Positions 30,166 through 41,647 of a stretch of DNA of 64,000 nt are shown piece by piece (within the stretch, counting starts at the first letter, position 1; each line of letters opens with the position of its first letter). Where the stretch lies: contig WPIO01000020.1 of the NCBI GenBank assembly GCA_009760855.2, positions 2,264,001 through 2,328,000 on the forward strand, given 5' to 3'. Source of the DNA: Cristatella mucedo (lineage: Eukaryota; Bryozoa; Phylactolaemata; Cristatellidae). Made by a program: the position numbers and the translations under genes. The notes beneath the pieces were generated by a model. It was not told the origin of the DNA, searched no databases, and saw only the letters and a list, made by a program, of their open reading frames with translations.

Positions 30166-31398
30166 GTGAGTACCATTCGAAGCCGATCGTTGTGTCGCTA
30201 TTGTTACTGTGAGCTGACCCTGCAGCTAGTTGCGACATGTATTATTTTCCGTTTTATGCCTTGTGTGTGGCTATCGGTGGTTGTGTAGGTCTGAGAATCA
30301 CCCTATGGCTGATTGTCTTGGGATGAATCCTTTAATAGGTGTAATGTGTTTTGGGCATTGGTATACTACAGTGCTGTTAACGCGGTGCCAACCATAGTTG
30401 TGACACTGTCAACGTGACTGCTAGAGGTGACCAACACCAGCATATCCTTGCCATGCTCTGCAGATTAGATTGCTTCTTAATTTGGTGGTCCCAGAGATGT
30501 TGCTAAATACTTAAATCGATTGAGAGAATTGGCGCTCCATCGTGCAGACAAGTGTGGTTTTGAAAACACTAATGAATCTGGCACAATGCTGCTGGCCGTC
30601 AGCAAATTTTTGTTTTGAGTACACAGTTGACGTGCAGTTGCATGGCAAGATATTAGTGTTAAAAGATTGCTATTGCTGGCTGGTTGTATTCTTAAAATGT
30701 TGCTTTCGGCTAACCATCTGTTTGTATGTGTGCTTTAAACCAGTGGCAGCAGTCGGGCAGCTTTAATTTAGTGGAGTCGACAGGTTTGTGCCAGGTGAAT
30801 ATTAGCTTATTCTAGCTTGTGCCCAAGATTTGCTCTTGCAAATGTGCGACGTTTACTTGTATTGTCTGGAACTTGACCGAGTATACAGCTCGTTTTTGTG
30901 AGTACTTTTGGGGGACTTAGCGACAGCTGTCATAATCAAATCGCTTTTAGCCTTCTCTTTTATTTGCCCGGTTGGCTTTAGGTTTTATGATTGGCTGGCT
31001 ATCGATTAGACCAGCCTGTTGCTATCTCGTGACCTTCTTTACACGACTATAGATAGCTATCCGACAAGAGCTGCTGGTTCGAAGCAGCAGCTTTCACGGT
31101 TGCATAGTTACTCCTACATGGCTATTGAAGTTTTTGTAAGTCTCGATTGCTGGAGTTATCTTCTGCATTGATAGATCGGAAACAGCACCGAAACAAGATC
31201 AAGAAGCCCAAGTCGTATCGTTACCCATCATTGAAGGGGGTATGTGTATGAGCAATTTTGTATGCGATGCTGGCTTCTATTGCATTTATTTGGAGCCATT
31301 CATTTGTAGTAAGTCTCAAGCCATAAATGTATGGACTTTTGTAGGTGGATCCTAAGTTCTTGAAAAACATGAGGTTTGCCAAGAAACACAACAAATAG
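30129..31398 (+). CDS. RPL29: Ribosomal protein eL29 (three coding exons)
   Basis: eL29 is a small basic protein of the large (60S) ribosomal subunit. Coding exons are 30129-30165, 31175-31239 and 31345-31398, with an untranslated first exon at about 29900-29978. The joined product has 51 residues. It starts MAKSKNHSNHNQ, continues with a basic middle (KIKKPKSYRYPSLKG), and ends VDPKFLKNMRFAKKHNK. These are the hallmark blocks of the family (MAKSKNHTTHNQ... and VDPKFLRNMRFAKKHNK in other animals). Splice sites are canonical: CAGA|GTGAGT, TGATAG|ATCGG, AAGGGG|GTATGT and TTTTGTAG|GTGGAT. Reading frame joins exactly. The product stops right after the core, without the KKGLKK-type C-terminal extension of other animals, so it is shorter than yeast (59) or vertebrate (about 159) proteins. 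AATAAA lies 45 bp after the stop. Confidence 0.95.
31175..31239 (+). CDS. RPL29: RPL29 exon 3
   Basis: The split codon A|AT gives Asn. 21 codons follow, ending TCATTGAAGGGG|GTATGT. The intron before it is 1009 bp. Confidence 0.92.
31345..31398 (+). CDS. RPL29: RPL29 exon 4 with stop
   Basis: GTGGATCCTAAGTTCTTG... encodes VDPKFLKNMRFAKKHNK and the stop TAG at 31396-31398. The acceptor is ACTTTTGTAG. Confidence 0.95.
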   Translation: MDPKFLKNMRFAKKHNK

Positions 31399-31442
31399 GA
31401 GGCCGGCGATGTTCATGGCACACTACCGTAAAGGTAGTTGGG

Positions 31443-31448
31443 AATAAA
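31443..31448 (+). terminator. RPL29: RPL29 poly(A) signal
   Basis: AATAAA lies 45 bp after the stop codon and is followed by GTATTTACTGT. The distance suits the short 3' UTRs of ribosomal-protein genes. Confidence 0.8.
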
Positions 31449-31984
31449 GTATTTACTGTAAACTATATCCGTGGTCTTGGTTGGTATCTTATATTGCATC
31501 CGCACTAACATTTGCTTGTCTTGTGATTCGGGAAGTTCTGGTCCCGGTTGGGAGATGCATACGAGGTTATGGTCGAAATTCTGCAACCGTAACCGAAACA
31601 ACAAGCTAATGTTTTAATTGGAAACAGCCACATTAGAAGTCTAAATAATCTTAATGACTGGTCTTTATCTGCATGCACAAATTAACTGGTTTGTTGCCCA
31701 TGTCAGAACTATACCTACCCAAACTTTACTGATCGGGTCTTGATGTCTAACGACAGGAATGCAAAGAGTCTGGGTCAAACCAAATCATCCTAATTAGGTC
31801 ATGTCTAAATTTTATTTAACGAAATGTACATTAAGTATTTTTACGAAAATGTCAAGTTCTAAAACAACGAGCGCTCCTTGGTCAGTATCTTATGTAGTGA
31901 TCTTTTTAGTGCTCGTCCAGGTTAATTGTAAAACGTATCACTCAGAATGGGCTCTCGTCAGTATGTCTTCATAATTGTTGTTCG

Positions 31985-32335
31985 TTTGATTAAGGGTCCT
32001 CAGATTAATCCATGCCTTTCTGGGCACTTAACATTTATTGGAAAGGAAACACGATCGAGATGGTCAGTGGTAGCATGCTAAAGAAACATGGTTAGGGATT
32101 ACATGCACTGGGTTTGCATGCAAGTGTGGTTAGTGGCAGCATGCAGTGTCAGTGTGCAGTGCATAAGCACATCAAGGACGAATCACAAGGACCCAGTAAA
32201 TGCTGTGATAAAAAGGTTTTTTACTCGTTAAATGTGGTCTAGTCAGCAGATGTGACATCGGGAGAGGTCCTCGCTTAGGGGGCATACGAACCAAAGGCAC
32301 GGTCTCCACAAAGGATTTAAGGTTAGTACGAGGTA
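31985..32335 (-). mobile_element. Non-LTR family A, degenerate minus-strand copy
   Basis: The tail remnant (GGTCCTCAGATTAATCCATG, TTTCTGGGCACTTAACATTT) is followed by the reversed 3' UTR (AAGTGTGGTTAGTGGCAGCA, AGCACATCAAGGACGAATCA). The end of ORF2 comes next (GACCCAGTAAATGCTGTG..., ACCAAAGGCACGGTCTCC). Extensive changes and indels mark it as old. Confidence 0.65.
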
Positions 32336-32339
32336 TGGT

Positions 32340-33010
32340 GAGACAGTGAATGCTTCGTTTGAGACCTGCGTTTTTAAACCAACCGTAAAATTAGCCTCTG
32401 TCTTGGTTTTAAACACCCCGTCACAGCGAGCACACCTGACGTACGTATTATTCGCTCTCCATGGCACAAAAGACGAGAATAAAGGTCGGCGCCCTGCGTG
32501 CTATGTATGTACATTTTCCCGGGAAGTTTGTGTCGGAAGGATTGAAGCTGTCGATTTCCATGCCTATATTGTTCGTCCACTTGTGTGGATTCACCTCAAA
32601 AGATAAAGCAACATCTACTTGTAAAAAGAAGCCAGCAGCAGGGATCGGAGGAACGCCGAATGGATATTCAAAGCCACCCTTCAACCCTCTCGATATTGTC
32701 GAACTTGACAGCTCTTCGCCGAAACGTTCGCCGACGAATTTTGTACATGTGAATATCGGCCATTGACCAGAAAACGTTCTAATTGGCGTTTGATGAATAA
32801 ATCTTGCTTATAAAGGGCGCAGTGGTTTTCGGATAAGAACTCAACTAAACCAACCACCGGCCGGAAGAAAGAACTGAATAGAGTTTCTTCGTAAACAAGT
32901 AAAAAAAAACAATAAAGCCGCAAAAATGGTTTCAAACCACCCGCAAAAAATCAATTTGGTTTCTAAACCAAACACTAAAGTTGCATTTAGAAAAACGGTT
33001 GGTACTATGC
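32340..33010. other. Unassigned open frames
   Basis: A 101-codon plus-strand frame (32461-32766) and a 78-codon minus-strand frame (32448-32684) overlap here. Neither has a recognised motif, and they cannot both be coding. I treat both as unproven. Confidence 0.3.
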
Positions 33011-33014
33011 TTAC

Positions 33015-33612
33015 TTAGCCTGGTAGGAAAGTAGACAGGCTGGAGCCAAAGAAGGAGGTATCTTCAGTCGCATCTGTGCGAAATACATGCGTCCTGATCC
33101 GGATTGACCTTGTCACTTGACAAAAGCTCTACATTCAAGTCGACTTACTATCAACTACGTAATGCTGCAAACTAAAATGAACTTGCCGACAAGTTGTCAA
33201 GGTATTTGCGACACCACGCCTTTACCTCTGCGACACTTCTTTCAGGTCTTCCGATGTGTGCAGTAAGGCAGACGTTTGCCGCAAGGCTTGGTCTGTCGTG
33301 CTGCCATAACAACGTTAAAATTCTCACCGACCAGATCTGGCTCCTCATAAAGCAGCATACCAACTTCAAGACTTTGTCTCACATTTAGGTCCTTTTAGTC
33401 CCTCGCTCCAACCTACCTATCCGAAGGACTTCCCTAATAGACCAGGCATCGTACCACCTACACTTTGATCTCGAAAATAACGTGGTGCCTAATCCATCCC
33501 AAATCCATAGGAGGCCATGCCGTTGGTCCGTATGCTCCCTCCCAAAGGCTGGAGCTAAATCCCGACTGACGTCTCACCATCCCACGAGATGACATCTACT
33601 CGGTTGCTAAAA
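33015..33612 (+). mobile_element. Non-LTR family A, degenerate plus-strand copy
   Basis: The frame 33194-33388 (SGLPMCAVRQ..., IKQHTNFKTLSH) and the following GGCATCGTACCACCTACAC and CCGTATGCTCCCTCCCAAAG blocks match the end of family A ORF2 with many changes. It runs directly into the tail of the opposite-strand copy at 33613. Confidence 0.6.
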
Positions 33613-35625
33613 TCCCATAATAATAATAATGATAATAATAATAATGCACTTGATAAAGTGCCCCCAGAAAACTCAATCTCTCTCTAGGTGCTTCACATCT
33701 GCTGCAAAGGAAAATGCAATTGAATGGTAAGTAAAATCATGCTTGAAAAACAAACAAAATGAATAACATGGTTAGGGTTGACATGCACAGAGTCAGCATG
33801 CAAATGTGGTTAGTGGCAGCATGCACAGTGTCAGCACTCATAAGCACATCAAGGACGAATCACAGGAACCCACTAAATGCTGTCCTAAATAGGTGTTTTT
33901 AAGTTCCTTTTAAATGTGGTCAAGTCAGGGGATGTTGTAACGCAAGTCGGGAGAGAGTTCCAGGCTTTGGGAGCATACGAACTAAATGCACGGTCTCCAA
34001 AAGATTTGGGGTTTGTATGAGGTATTTGTAGACTGTTGGATTCCGAAAAGCGGGTGGCACGATGCTTGGCCTGATGGGGTAGTATATCTGAAAGATAGGC
34101 TGGAGCCATAGAATGAAGTGACCTAAAAGGGGGCGACAAAACCTTGAAGTTGATGCGTTGCTTGACTGGTAGCCAGTGCAGGTCGGCGAGAAGTGGTGTA
34201 ATGTGGCAACTGCGATGCTCACGACAGACAAGCCTAGCTGCCGAGTTTTGCACCAGCTGCAATCGCCTGATCGCACATGCTGGTAGGCCAGTAAGCAGTG
34301 AGTTGCAGAAGTCGAGACAGGATGTCACGAATGCATGGACCAACTTGGACGTGGTATCCTTATCTAAACAAGTCCGTATTTTAGCAATGTTATGAAGCTG
34401 AAAATAGGCAGATTTGACTGTGGAGCTGATATGATCGTCTACCGAGAGGTCGCTTTGGAATATGACACCTAGATTTCGAGCTGATTCAACTGGAGATATG
34501 CTGGCAGAGCCAATTTTGAGCGTTAGCATTTCCAATTTCTGATTAACGCTTGGTTTGCCAATAACTAGTAAGTCGGTTCTATCATCATTCAATTTTCAAG
34601 AAAATTTGTTGCCATCCATGTGCGGATGTCATCAATACATGCAGCAAGTGAGTTGGGAGAATTTGAGGTGCTCGAAGGCTGGGAGGGATCAAAGCAAAGG
34701 TACAACTGAATGTCATCCGCATAGAAGTGAAAGCCTAGATTGTGCTTGGCAATCACATCAGCAAGAGGCAGAGTATAAACCGTGAAAAGAACCGGACCTA
34801 GCACTGAGCCCTGAGGTATGCCATATTTCAGAGGTACCTCAGATTATCTTTGTCCATTCACGTCAATACTCTGGAGTCTCCCACTGAGATAGGACCTGAA
34901 CCACTGCAGAGCAGTGCCAGTGATGCCCAGGCGAGATGAGAGGCACTCTAGAAGAAGTTTGTGATCGATGGTATCAAAAGCTGCCGAAAGATCAAGCAAA
35001 ACAAGCAGAGACACTCTACCCATGTCTGCATTCCTAAGTAGGTCGTTGTATACCCTAAGCAATGCTGACTCTGTGGAGTGATTAGCTCTAAAGCCAGACT
35101 GGAACTTACTAGCAAGGTGTGAGGTTTCGATATACGAGTTCAGCTGGTCCGCCACGACCCGTTCGAGTGTCTTTGATAGGAATGGTAGAAGGGAGACTGA
35201 GCGGTGGTTGCTTAAGTTCTCTTGGTCTAGTGTCGCTTTCTTGAGAAGTGGCCTGACTACAGCTTTTTTGAAAGGTGCTGGGACATGACCTGAGGCTAAT
35301 GACATATTAATGATGTTAGTTATGCATGGCAGCAGCAGATCAATGCAACGTAGGTGCAGGACAGTGGGAATAGGGTCCAGAGGACTTGTTGTCTTCTTTG
35401 ATTGCGATACGAACTTTAGGACTAGATCACTAGTGACCTGCTTAAATGCAGACATTGAGGTGCAGCCAGGAACCGAGGAACAGCATTCTAGTGGGGAGGT
35501 TGTCATCGCAGGAATGGATTCCATGATCTTGTCTATCTTCTGCACAAAGAATCGAGAGAAGCGATCGGCTACATCTGCTCCTCAAAAAAATTAACCTCGA
35601 GAACACAGGTTTTGCTGTGGGCACT
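33613..35625 (-). mobile_element. Non-LTR family A, best-preserved copy (RT core to 3' tail)
   Basis: Read from 35625 down, three consecutive frames together encode much of a reverse transcriptase of the L2/CR1 kind. The first (35545-34844) has [61 protein letters not shown] and WFRSYLSGRLQS. The second (34804-34589) has LGPVLFTVYTLPLADVI and the catalytic FYADDIQLYL box. The third (34592-33885) carries the C-terminal part through LDFCNSLLTGLPACAIR and APKAWNSLPTC. There is one stop or frameshift between frames 1 and 2 and one between 2 and 3. The 5' part, including any endonuclease domain, is missing. The 3' UTR and the stem-loop tail with TAATAATAATGATAATAATA end at 33613. It has few lesions, so it is among the younger copies. 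Confidence 0.94.
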
Positions 35626-37985
35626 GAAAATTTCTTACATGGGTACTGGAAATTTTATTTTTGCATTACAATGCGGGCCTAAGCGTCCGCTGACCTAGTA
35701 ATAAGCCTAGCCTGCACGATAAGCCTGGCCTACTGTCGGACAAGAACTCGATACCGGGATCTGGGTCTTGAAGTGCTCCAATCCAATCTTCCGTCTCTTT
35801 TTGTTTTTGACCTAAGCATACGTGAGGCATTCTTTGAACTTTGACAGCACGAAGTTCCCGGGCTTTTCTTTCGGTCTCTGCCCGTTGCAGAGTTTGTCGT
35901 ATGTGACGTTTCTGTTAACTGTCGGCATTGTCGCACTGAGTGGCCTACTTTTTTGATTGTTTTTCTCGCCGTTGTTGGCGATAGGTACGCTAATATTTTG
36001 ATAGCTTTGCTCCTTTTTGTTCACTATTCATGGCTGTGAAAATTTGCCGGCCATCAGTGGCGGCGGAAACTACATTTCGTTTGTGTTCGGGGGGGGGGGC
36101 ATTGTCCGTATTTTAAAATAAATTTTAAAATACTGAAATATTTAAATGTTTTTCATTCAACTGAAACAGTTGCCTTCTTCGATGCCTTCTCCAACTCCTG
36201 GCCCCCAAACATTGCTCCAGAATGTTCCAGCGCTCGTCAGAAAGCTGGCATTGATCCTAAATATCGCTCGGGCGGTCCTTTTTTTCCCTCCTGGCCTTTC
36301 CTTCCAGTGGGCAGCAATCTTATTCTCTTCGGTAAACGACGTGACAATCCTTGCCTTGCGAGTGTCAAAGAAATTGTGCTGCCGCACACGAGAACGATTT
36401 GCCACAATGTTTGCACTGAGCTCGATTGCATTCTAGGTCTCCAGCGTTGCAGATTCTTTTAAACTCCTGCTGCACGAGATGGTGGCTTGAGGGTCCACGC
36501 TCGAGGCACTGCAGCAGTAACTGTATTTTTTTTTTAGCTAAAAAATTGCCCGGGAAATCTGGAAGTATTTTAAAATATTTTAGTGTCATTTTAAATGAAT
36601 TAAAATCTTCGCACCACTAACCGCAGACAGCTCCCTGTGTAATTGCGGGCAGCTTCTGCTTATAAATAATGTTTATAATTCATGTAGAGCTCGCCAAGAG
36701 TACTTCAATCTCTATCCAGGCGCTACACATGAGCAACATTGCTCAAGGCAACTAATTTGAACTATTTGATCGTCGAAGGCGAGCGAGCAACGCTTAACGC
36801 CAGGGCCAAACCAGGGTGGCATATCCATCATTCACCAGAGGCAGGCGAAGCACGATTTCCGGTAAGTCGCAGCCAACTCAGCCAACCGGCAGACAGGAAG
36901 CGCCGCAAGTGGCGGTGGCCGATTCGGGCGACAGTAAAGGGAGTCGTAGTGCAGAAACCGCAAGTTGCTAAGATGTCATCGGCACCATTTGAAAAAACCC
37001 TTCAATTCTTAGTCCTGTGAAGTAAGTTGTAGCATTTGTAGTTGAAGTTGAATTTATTGAAATTGAAAAATTAAAGTTGAATTATTGAAGTTGCAGCATT
37101 TCAATGCTTAATTTCAACTATGAGAGTGCGCGGCGGTGCAGGTAATTTGATAGTAGGCATACGTACAAAAGCATATTGGTAAATTTTATTTCCCTTTTTA
37201 CAATTACAATTGCTGTTCCCTCGTAGTAGTGCAATAAATATCTCATGAAGGACTCATTTTAAACGTGATCTCAGTTAGTGCGACGGACTAACCTACTCAC
37301 AGACTTAGCTTGTTATATTACTTTCACAATCCAAAATGTCTCATCGGACTTCTCGTCGTTCTTCGACTCAAGTCGCTTAGCCGTGCCTTTAACCAAGCTC
37401 AAATTCAGAGCAAGCCCTGTTTCAAAGTTGCTGTGCTCTCAAAGCCTGAAGCTCATTCCAGACTGATAGCAAGTACATAACACAATTTTTACCCTCAGTT
37501 AGTATTATTTCTTACTTGCTTATGCCTCAGAAATTCAGAAAATGGCTTCTATTCCTCACAAACTTTACTTCTGTGATCAGGATAGTGATTAACTTGAAAT
37601 TAATCATTTCCATTGAGAAAACTAACAAATTTGCGTCTTGTGGCTCGCATTTAGTCTGGACTAAAAAAATATTTTCCGGGGTCCAACAAAAACGACCATC
37701 CAAAAGGGTTCAGCAATGAGTACATATTTAATGTTTTTATGCTGCTGTACTGCAAATTGCTTTCTCTTAAGAAGCCTGCAAACACAATTCTCCACCAGGC
37801 TTTCATTATACAGTATTTGGTAACGACGTTCAAAGTCTAGAACATCCTGAGGAATGCACTCATCTTACTCCTCTGAGGAACTTTCAATATTCTCCTTGAA
37901 TTCGTCAAGATGAGCATCAATGATAGTTACACTCTGTTTCCCGTTTTGGCAAAGTCTTTTATGAGAGCCTGAATCTGCTAGTTTT
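35626..37985. other. No recognised gene; short G-run and LINE scraps
   Basis: It contains a G10 run at about 36090, several Leu/Phe-rich short frames without motifs, and a solo tail-like scrap (36665-36730, minus; CAATCTCTATCCAGGCGCTA). A poor family A match (37290-37475, plus) retains CTCAAAGCCTGAAGCTCATT only. Confidence 0.4.
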
Positions 37986-37990
37986 CAGCC

Positions 37991-38070
37991 TTATAATAAT
38001 AATACATTTGATAAAACGCCCTCAGAGAACGCAGTCTCTTTCTAGGCACTTTGCATTTGCTGCAAAGCAC
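37991..38070 (-). repeat. Family A stem-loop tail, solo copy
   Basis: TAATAATAATACATTTGATA then AACGCCCTCAGAGAACGCAG, CTCTTTCTAGGCACTTTGCA and TTTGCTGCAAAG. It is the reverse complement of the family A tail with no coding sequence attached, as at 1728-1820. Confidence 0.75.
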
Positions 38071-38074
38071 ATTG

Positions 38075-41000
38075 CGCCCAGAAAGCCGGGAACGACTGCA
38101 TCGAAACTGTTTCCAGTCGCTTTCTCCGTCCTATTCAGCTTCTATGCGAAATCGTCGCACTGCATGCACGCTCTTATTCTCCCTCTAAATGTTGCCTCTC
38201 ACTACGGAGAACTTGGTCCGCTTTAGCCAGTACCTATTGCGATAGTATGCATGTATTCCTGCTGTCCTATAAGCTTAGAGATTAACTCGATGAAACCACC
38301 TTAAAATAAGATTCAAATTCATAGTATCACTTCTGCTGCAGCCGAGCAACTTTTGCATGGTAGCGGCAGTTAAGCTATTGCGTGGGGCTTCGTGGGCTGA
38401 TCGTCTGCAGGTTCTATTTACGCTGACTAGACCCATCTCCTGTACTAATCCTCCAGCTAATAACGGCCCGATCTCAATTAAATGCTGCTCTTATGTCAAG
38501 AAGAATGTGTCGTTTTAAAACCGACGGTCGAGGTAGATCTGGCCAATGCGGGAGATCGTGCATGCCAGTCGTATTCTAAGCAAATTCACATTCACGTGGC
38601 CGCCGCGAATCGTTTGCTCGATCGCCCAGGCCGAGCGAGCGTTCGTCTCCTCGAGTGCTGACTGTATAGCTGAACAATCTTGTGCCTTCTTGACAGACTG
38701 TGCGGCTTCATGCATCCAATATGCCCCTCCAGTTCCTGCTGCTCGAGTCCTGCAACCTTACTGAAGTTGTCTTAGGTTTTCAAAGATGGTGCAATGCAAT
38801 AGTCCAGGCCTCAACATCGCTCTTTGGTCTGCATTAGTTGTTTACATTAGTCCCGCTAAGTTTTCGATATATCACTCGATAAAGGTGTTACCACCAATGC
38901 CATCGAATGGGCTATTGCTCAAACTCTACTTGATAGGATTGGATTGATTCTGAAGGTGTGCAAATTCTACCCAGTCCCTCTCCTTCCGTTTTTGTTGAAG
39001 ATCTACTCGTGTCTGACCGGGAATAGCCAACTAAAAATCCAGTTGACATTACTGCCGGTGCTGATTGGACAGTTGATATCATGGCCACTATATTGGTCTT
39101 TAAATCCAAGAAATATTCAGTCGTGCGTCCTTCTTTGCCACTTTGGAGCTGCGGTGGCTTCTGATAGGGATAGATAGCTGTCATGAAGGAATGCAGTCGC
39201 ATTACCACAAAACATGGCCGGCTCAGACAGTAGCAACCACGTGACCGAACACTGGTGAAACTAGCCTCGAATGAAGGCTAACGACTCGTGCAAGCAGCTC
39301 CATCACACCCAGCCTGCCATCGATAGTGGAGCACCGGTACCAATAGTACCTATAACTAAAATCATTATGACCACAGGCTTTGTGGCTTCATGCTCCTCAG
39401 CCCAAGAAGACGACCGTGCACGAGGAAACCGACGAAATCAGCAGTAGAACGAGCCAGAAAACAAGGTAATCGCCCACTCCGGCTGCACTTTTATGAGATC
39501 TAAGGCATGGGTGACTGCCACATCTGGCCCATACTAATCGCAACTGTGGAGCTGCTATTAATCTCAAGCAACTGTCATAACCGGGCTGATTAGCAAGACA
39601 GCATTTGATTACAAGGCGAAGTTCTTCCTTTGATCCACAAGGCCCACAGCTGCGGCTGAGCTTCCGAATACCGAGCTGTTGCACCTGCTCCAGCAATGTC
39701 ACGCCTCTCCTCTCAGGTCATAGACTAGCTGTCCAGTTCTTTCACCTAATTTCACTGCTGGTGGCAGCCGCTTTTGCCCTGCACGTCCTGCAACTGTAGA
39801 AATCACGCCCACAATTCCTGCACAACATCATGTCTTTGCTCCTGCTGCCGACTCAATCTCTCTATTTCTTCCAGTTTTTGCTACTTAACTTATTTCCGTG
39901 ATTGTCCTGATTCAGCCATGTTTTCCTTTTGTATTTGTTTCGTGAGACAGGTACAAAAAAGAAAAACCTGGGGTAGCATCAACTTACTTTCTGACCGAGA
40001 TACATTCCTGTACACACCAACTCAAGTTTCAGGGGACGTGATAGCAGGGGTTTTTAGGCTTGGCACATGTTTACCGCTAGAAGTTCAGCAGATCCATGTA
40101 GAGCCTATTCTGTGGCCGAAGCTTCATACAGAAAGGCGACTGCTTTACTGTTCAAAAGAATGCTTTCATTTTCCTCCTGGATGACTTATTTGAATGCAAT
40201 AGTCTCTCAGCAGTAGCGATAGTAGCAGTACTCGTTTTCCATCGAAAATCGCCAAAGCAATTCGTGGGCAAGTACAGGCGTGAAATAACGGCTGATCCCA
40301 CAGTTGGTCGTAGCAGCCTTGAAGGCTACCACAGAAACGGAAGGAAAAATGCCGTCCTGCTTTGTTGTCAGCCCATCCGTGTCGGACGTAACAAGCGGTG
40401 GCATCGCTTAAAACGGGCTATTTCTAAAGCCCTTCAGCAGACTAGCACGCAGCGGCAAGGCTGAGCACATTTTATAGCAACCGGCTACGAATTCTACAGC
40501 ATTGCAAGATTGTCAAGGAGCTGATGGCGACAGCCCATGCGTTCGAAACAGACACCCTAGGCTCCAAGACTCTAATGCAACAAAACCAGCACACCGTCAG
40601 CTTTGAATGGGATACTACTTTCGAGAAAGCAGGCGCGTATGACAAACCAACAGCTTGGTTACGGAAGATGCTCCGGATTTCTTTCAGCAAGCAGCCACTC
40701 TTTAGCAGTCTATCAAAAACTAGGTGCATGCCCCGTTGCAGCGACTTCAATCTCGTAGTTTTCTGCTGGAAAAAATTAACGGCAACTAGCGGCTCAGGCT
40801 CGTCTATCGATTTTCACTTTCGCGATATCTTACCGACCCGGAACTAAAGGGTGCCATCTTCGACTTACCCTACGGTCTCACGAACGCAGGCAGCCAGCCG
40901 TATGACAGCGGCTGGACAAAAAAGAAAAAGACATTTCCAGCTTCTCTGGTCCACCTGTGCTGGACAAGAATTACCGTAACAAAACAAAAAAAAGTCCGCA

Positions 41001-41280
41001 TGCTGCAACATCAGAGACCTACTGGTGCTGTGCCCAGGCAGCGCCGGTCGGCGGTTCGTGCCCACGTGCCTCCGACTCGCAGAGGCGCGAACGAGCGTTG
41101 GCAAAGGGAAATAAAGGCGGACACAGCCACGGGCACCGGGTCGCTGGCCGTCAGCCAGCCAGCCAGCCAGCTATCTCGGTCGGTCGAGACTTCCGCACCG
41201 TGTCTTAGTTCCAGCCCCTCCCCCGTCATCTCCAAGATGCCTTGAGTTGGTAGCAAGCGCATTGTCAGAGCCGCCGGTTT
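38075..41280. other. No recognised gene downstream of the DUSP stop
   Basis: Several 60-130 codon frames have no motif. A weak family B scrap (about 39815-39965, plus) retains TTCAGCCATGTTTTCC...GTTTCGTGAGACAG. Part of this stretch near 41 kb should be the 3' UTR of the minus-strand DUSP gene; I could not find a clear AATAAA for it on that strand. Confidence 0.35.
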
Positions 41281-41285
41281 GCCTG

Positions 41286-41647
41286 TCAGTCGGCAAAGCA
41301 AAGAGAGCAGGTCTGGCCAGGCGGAGCCGTCATCGTCGGCACAGTCGTTGGCAGTGGCGTCGTAGGACCGCATGCGCCGCCGGCATCAGACGGCAAGGAA
41401 ATGACGTCAGGCAGCAGAGGAAATATGCCATTGCCGCCCGACTTCGGGGCTTGCTCGAAGTCCAGCAGCTGGCCCATGAAGTTGAAGTTGGGCGATATGT
41501 TTGGCTTTGCCCTCTTGACGAAGTCGTACGCCTCGTTCAGCGACATGCTCTGGCGCGCCATCAGGTAAGCGACCGTCACCGTCACAGAGCGTGACACGCC
41601 GGCCAAGCAGTGCACCAGCACGCCCAGGCCCTGGGCACGGCCCTCGT
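41286..41647 (-). CDS. DUSP6: DUSP exon 3: catalytic Cys and C-terminus
   Basis: The acceptor on the minus strand is CTCACCTTATTCAG|ACGAGG. It completes codon 239 (Asp) and carries [42 protein letters not shown] and a Pro/Thr-rich end. The stop TGA is at 41288-41286. Confidence 0.95.
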
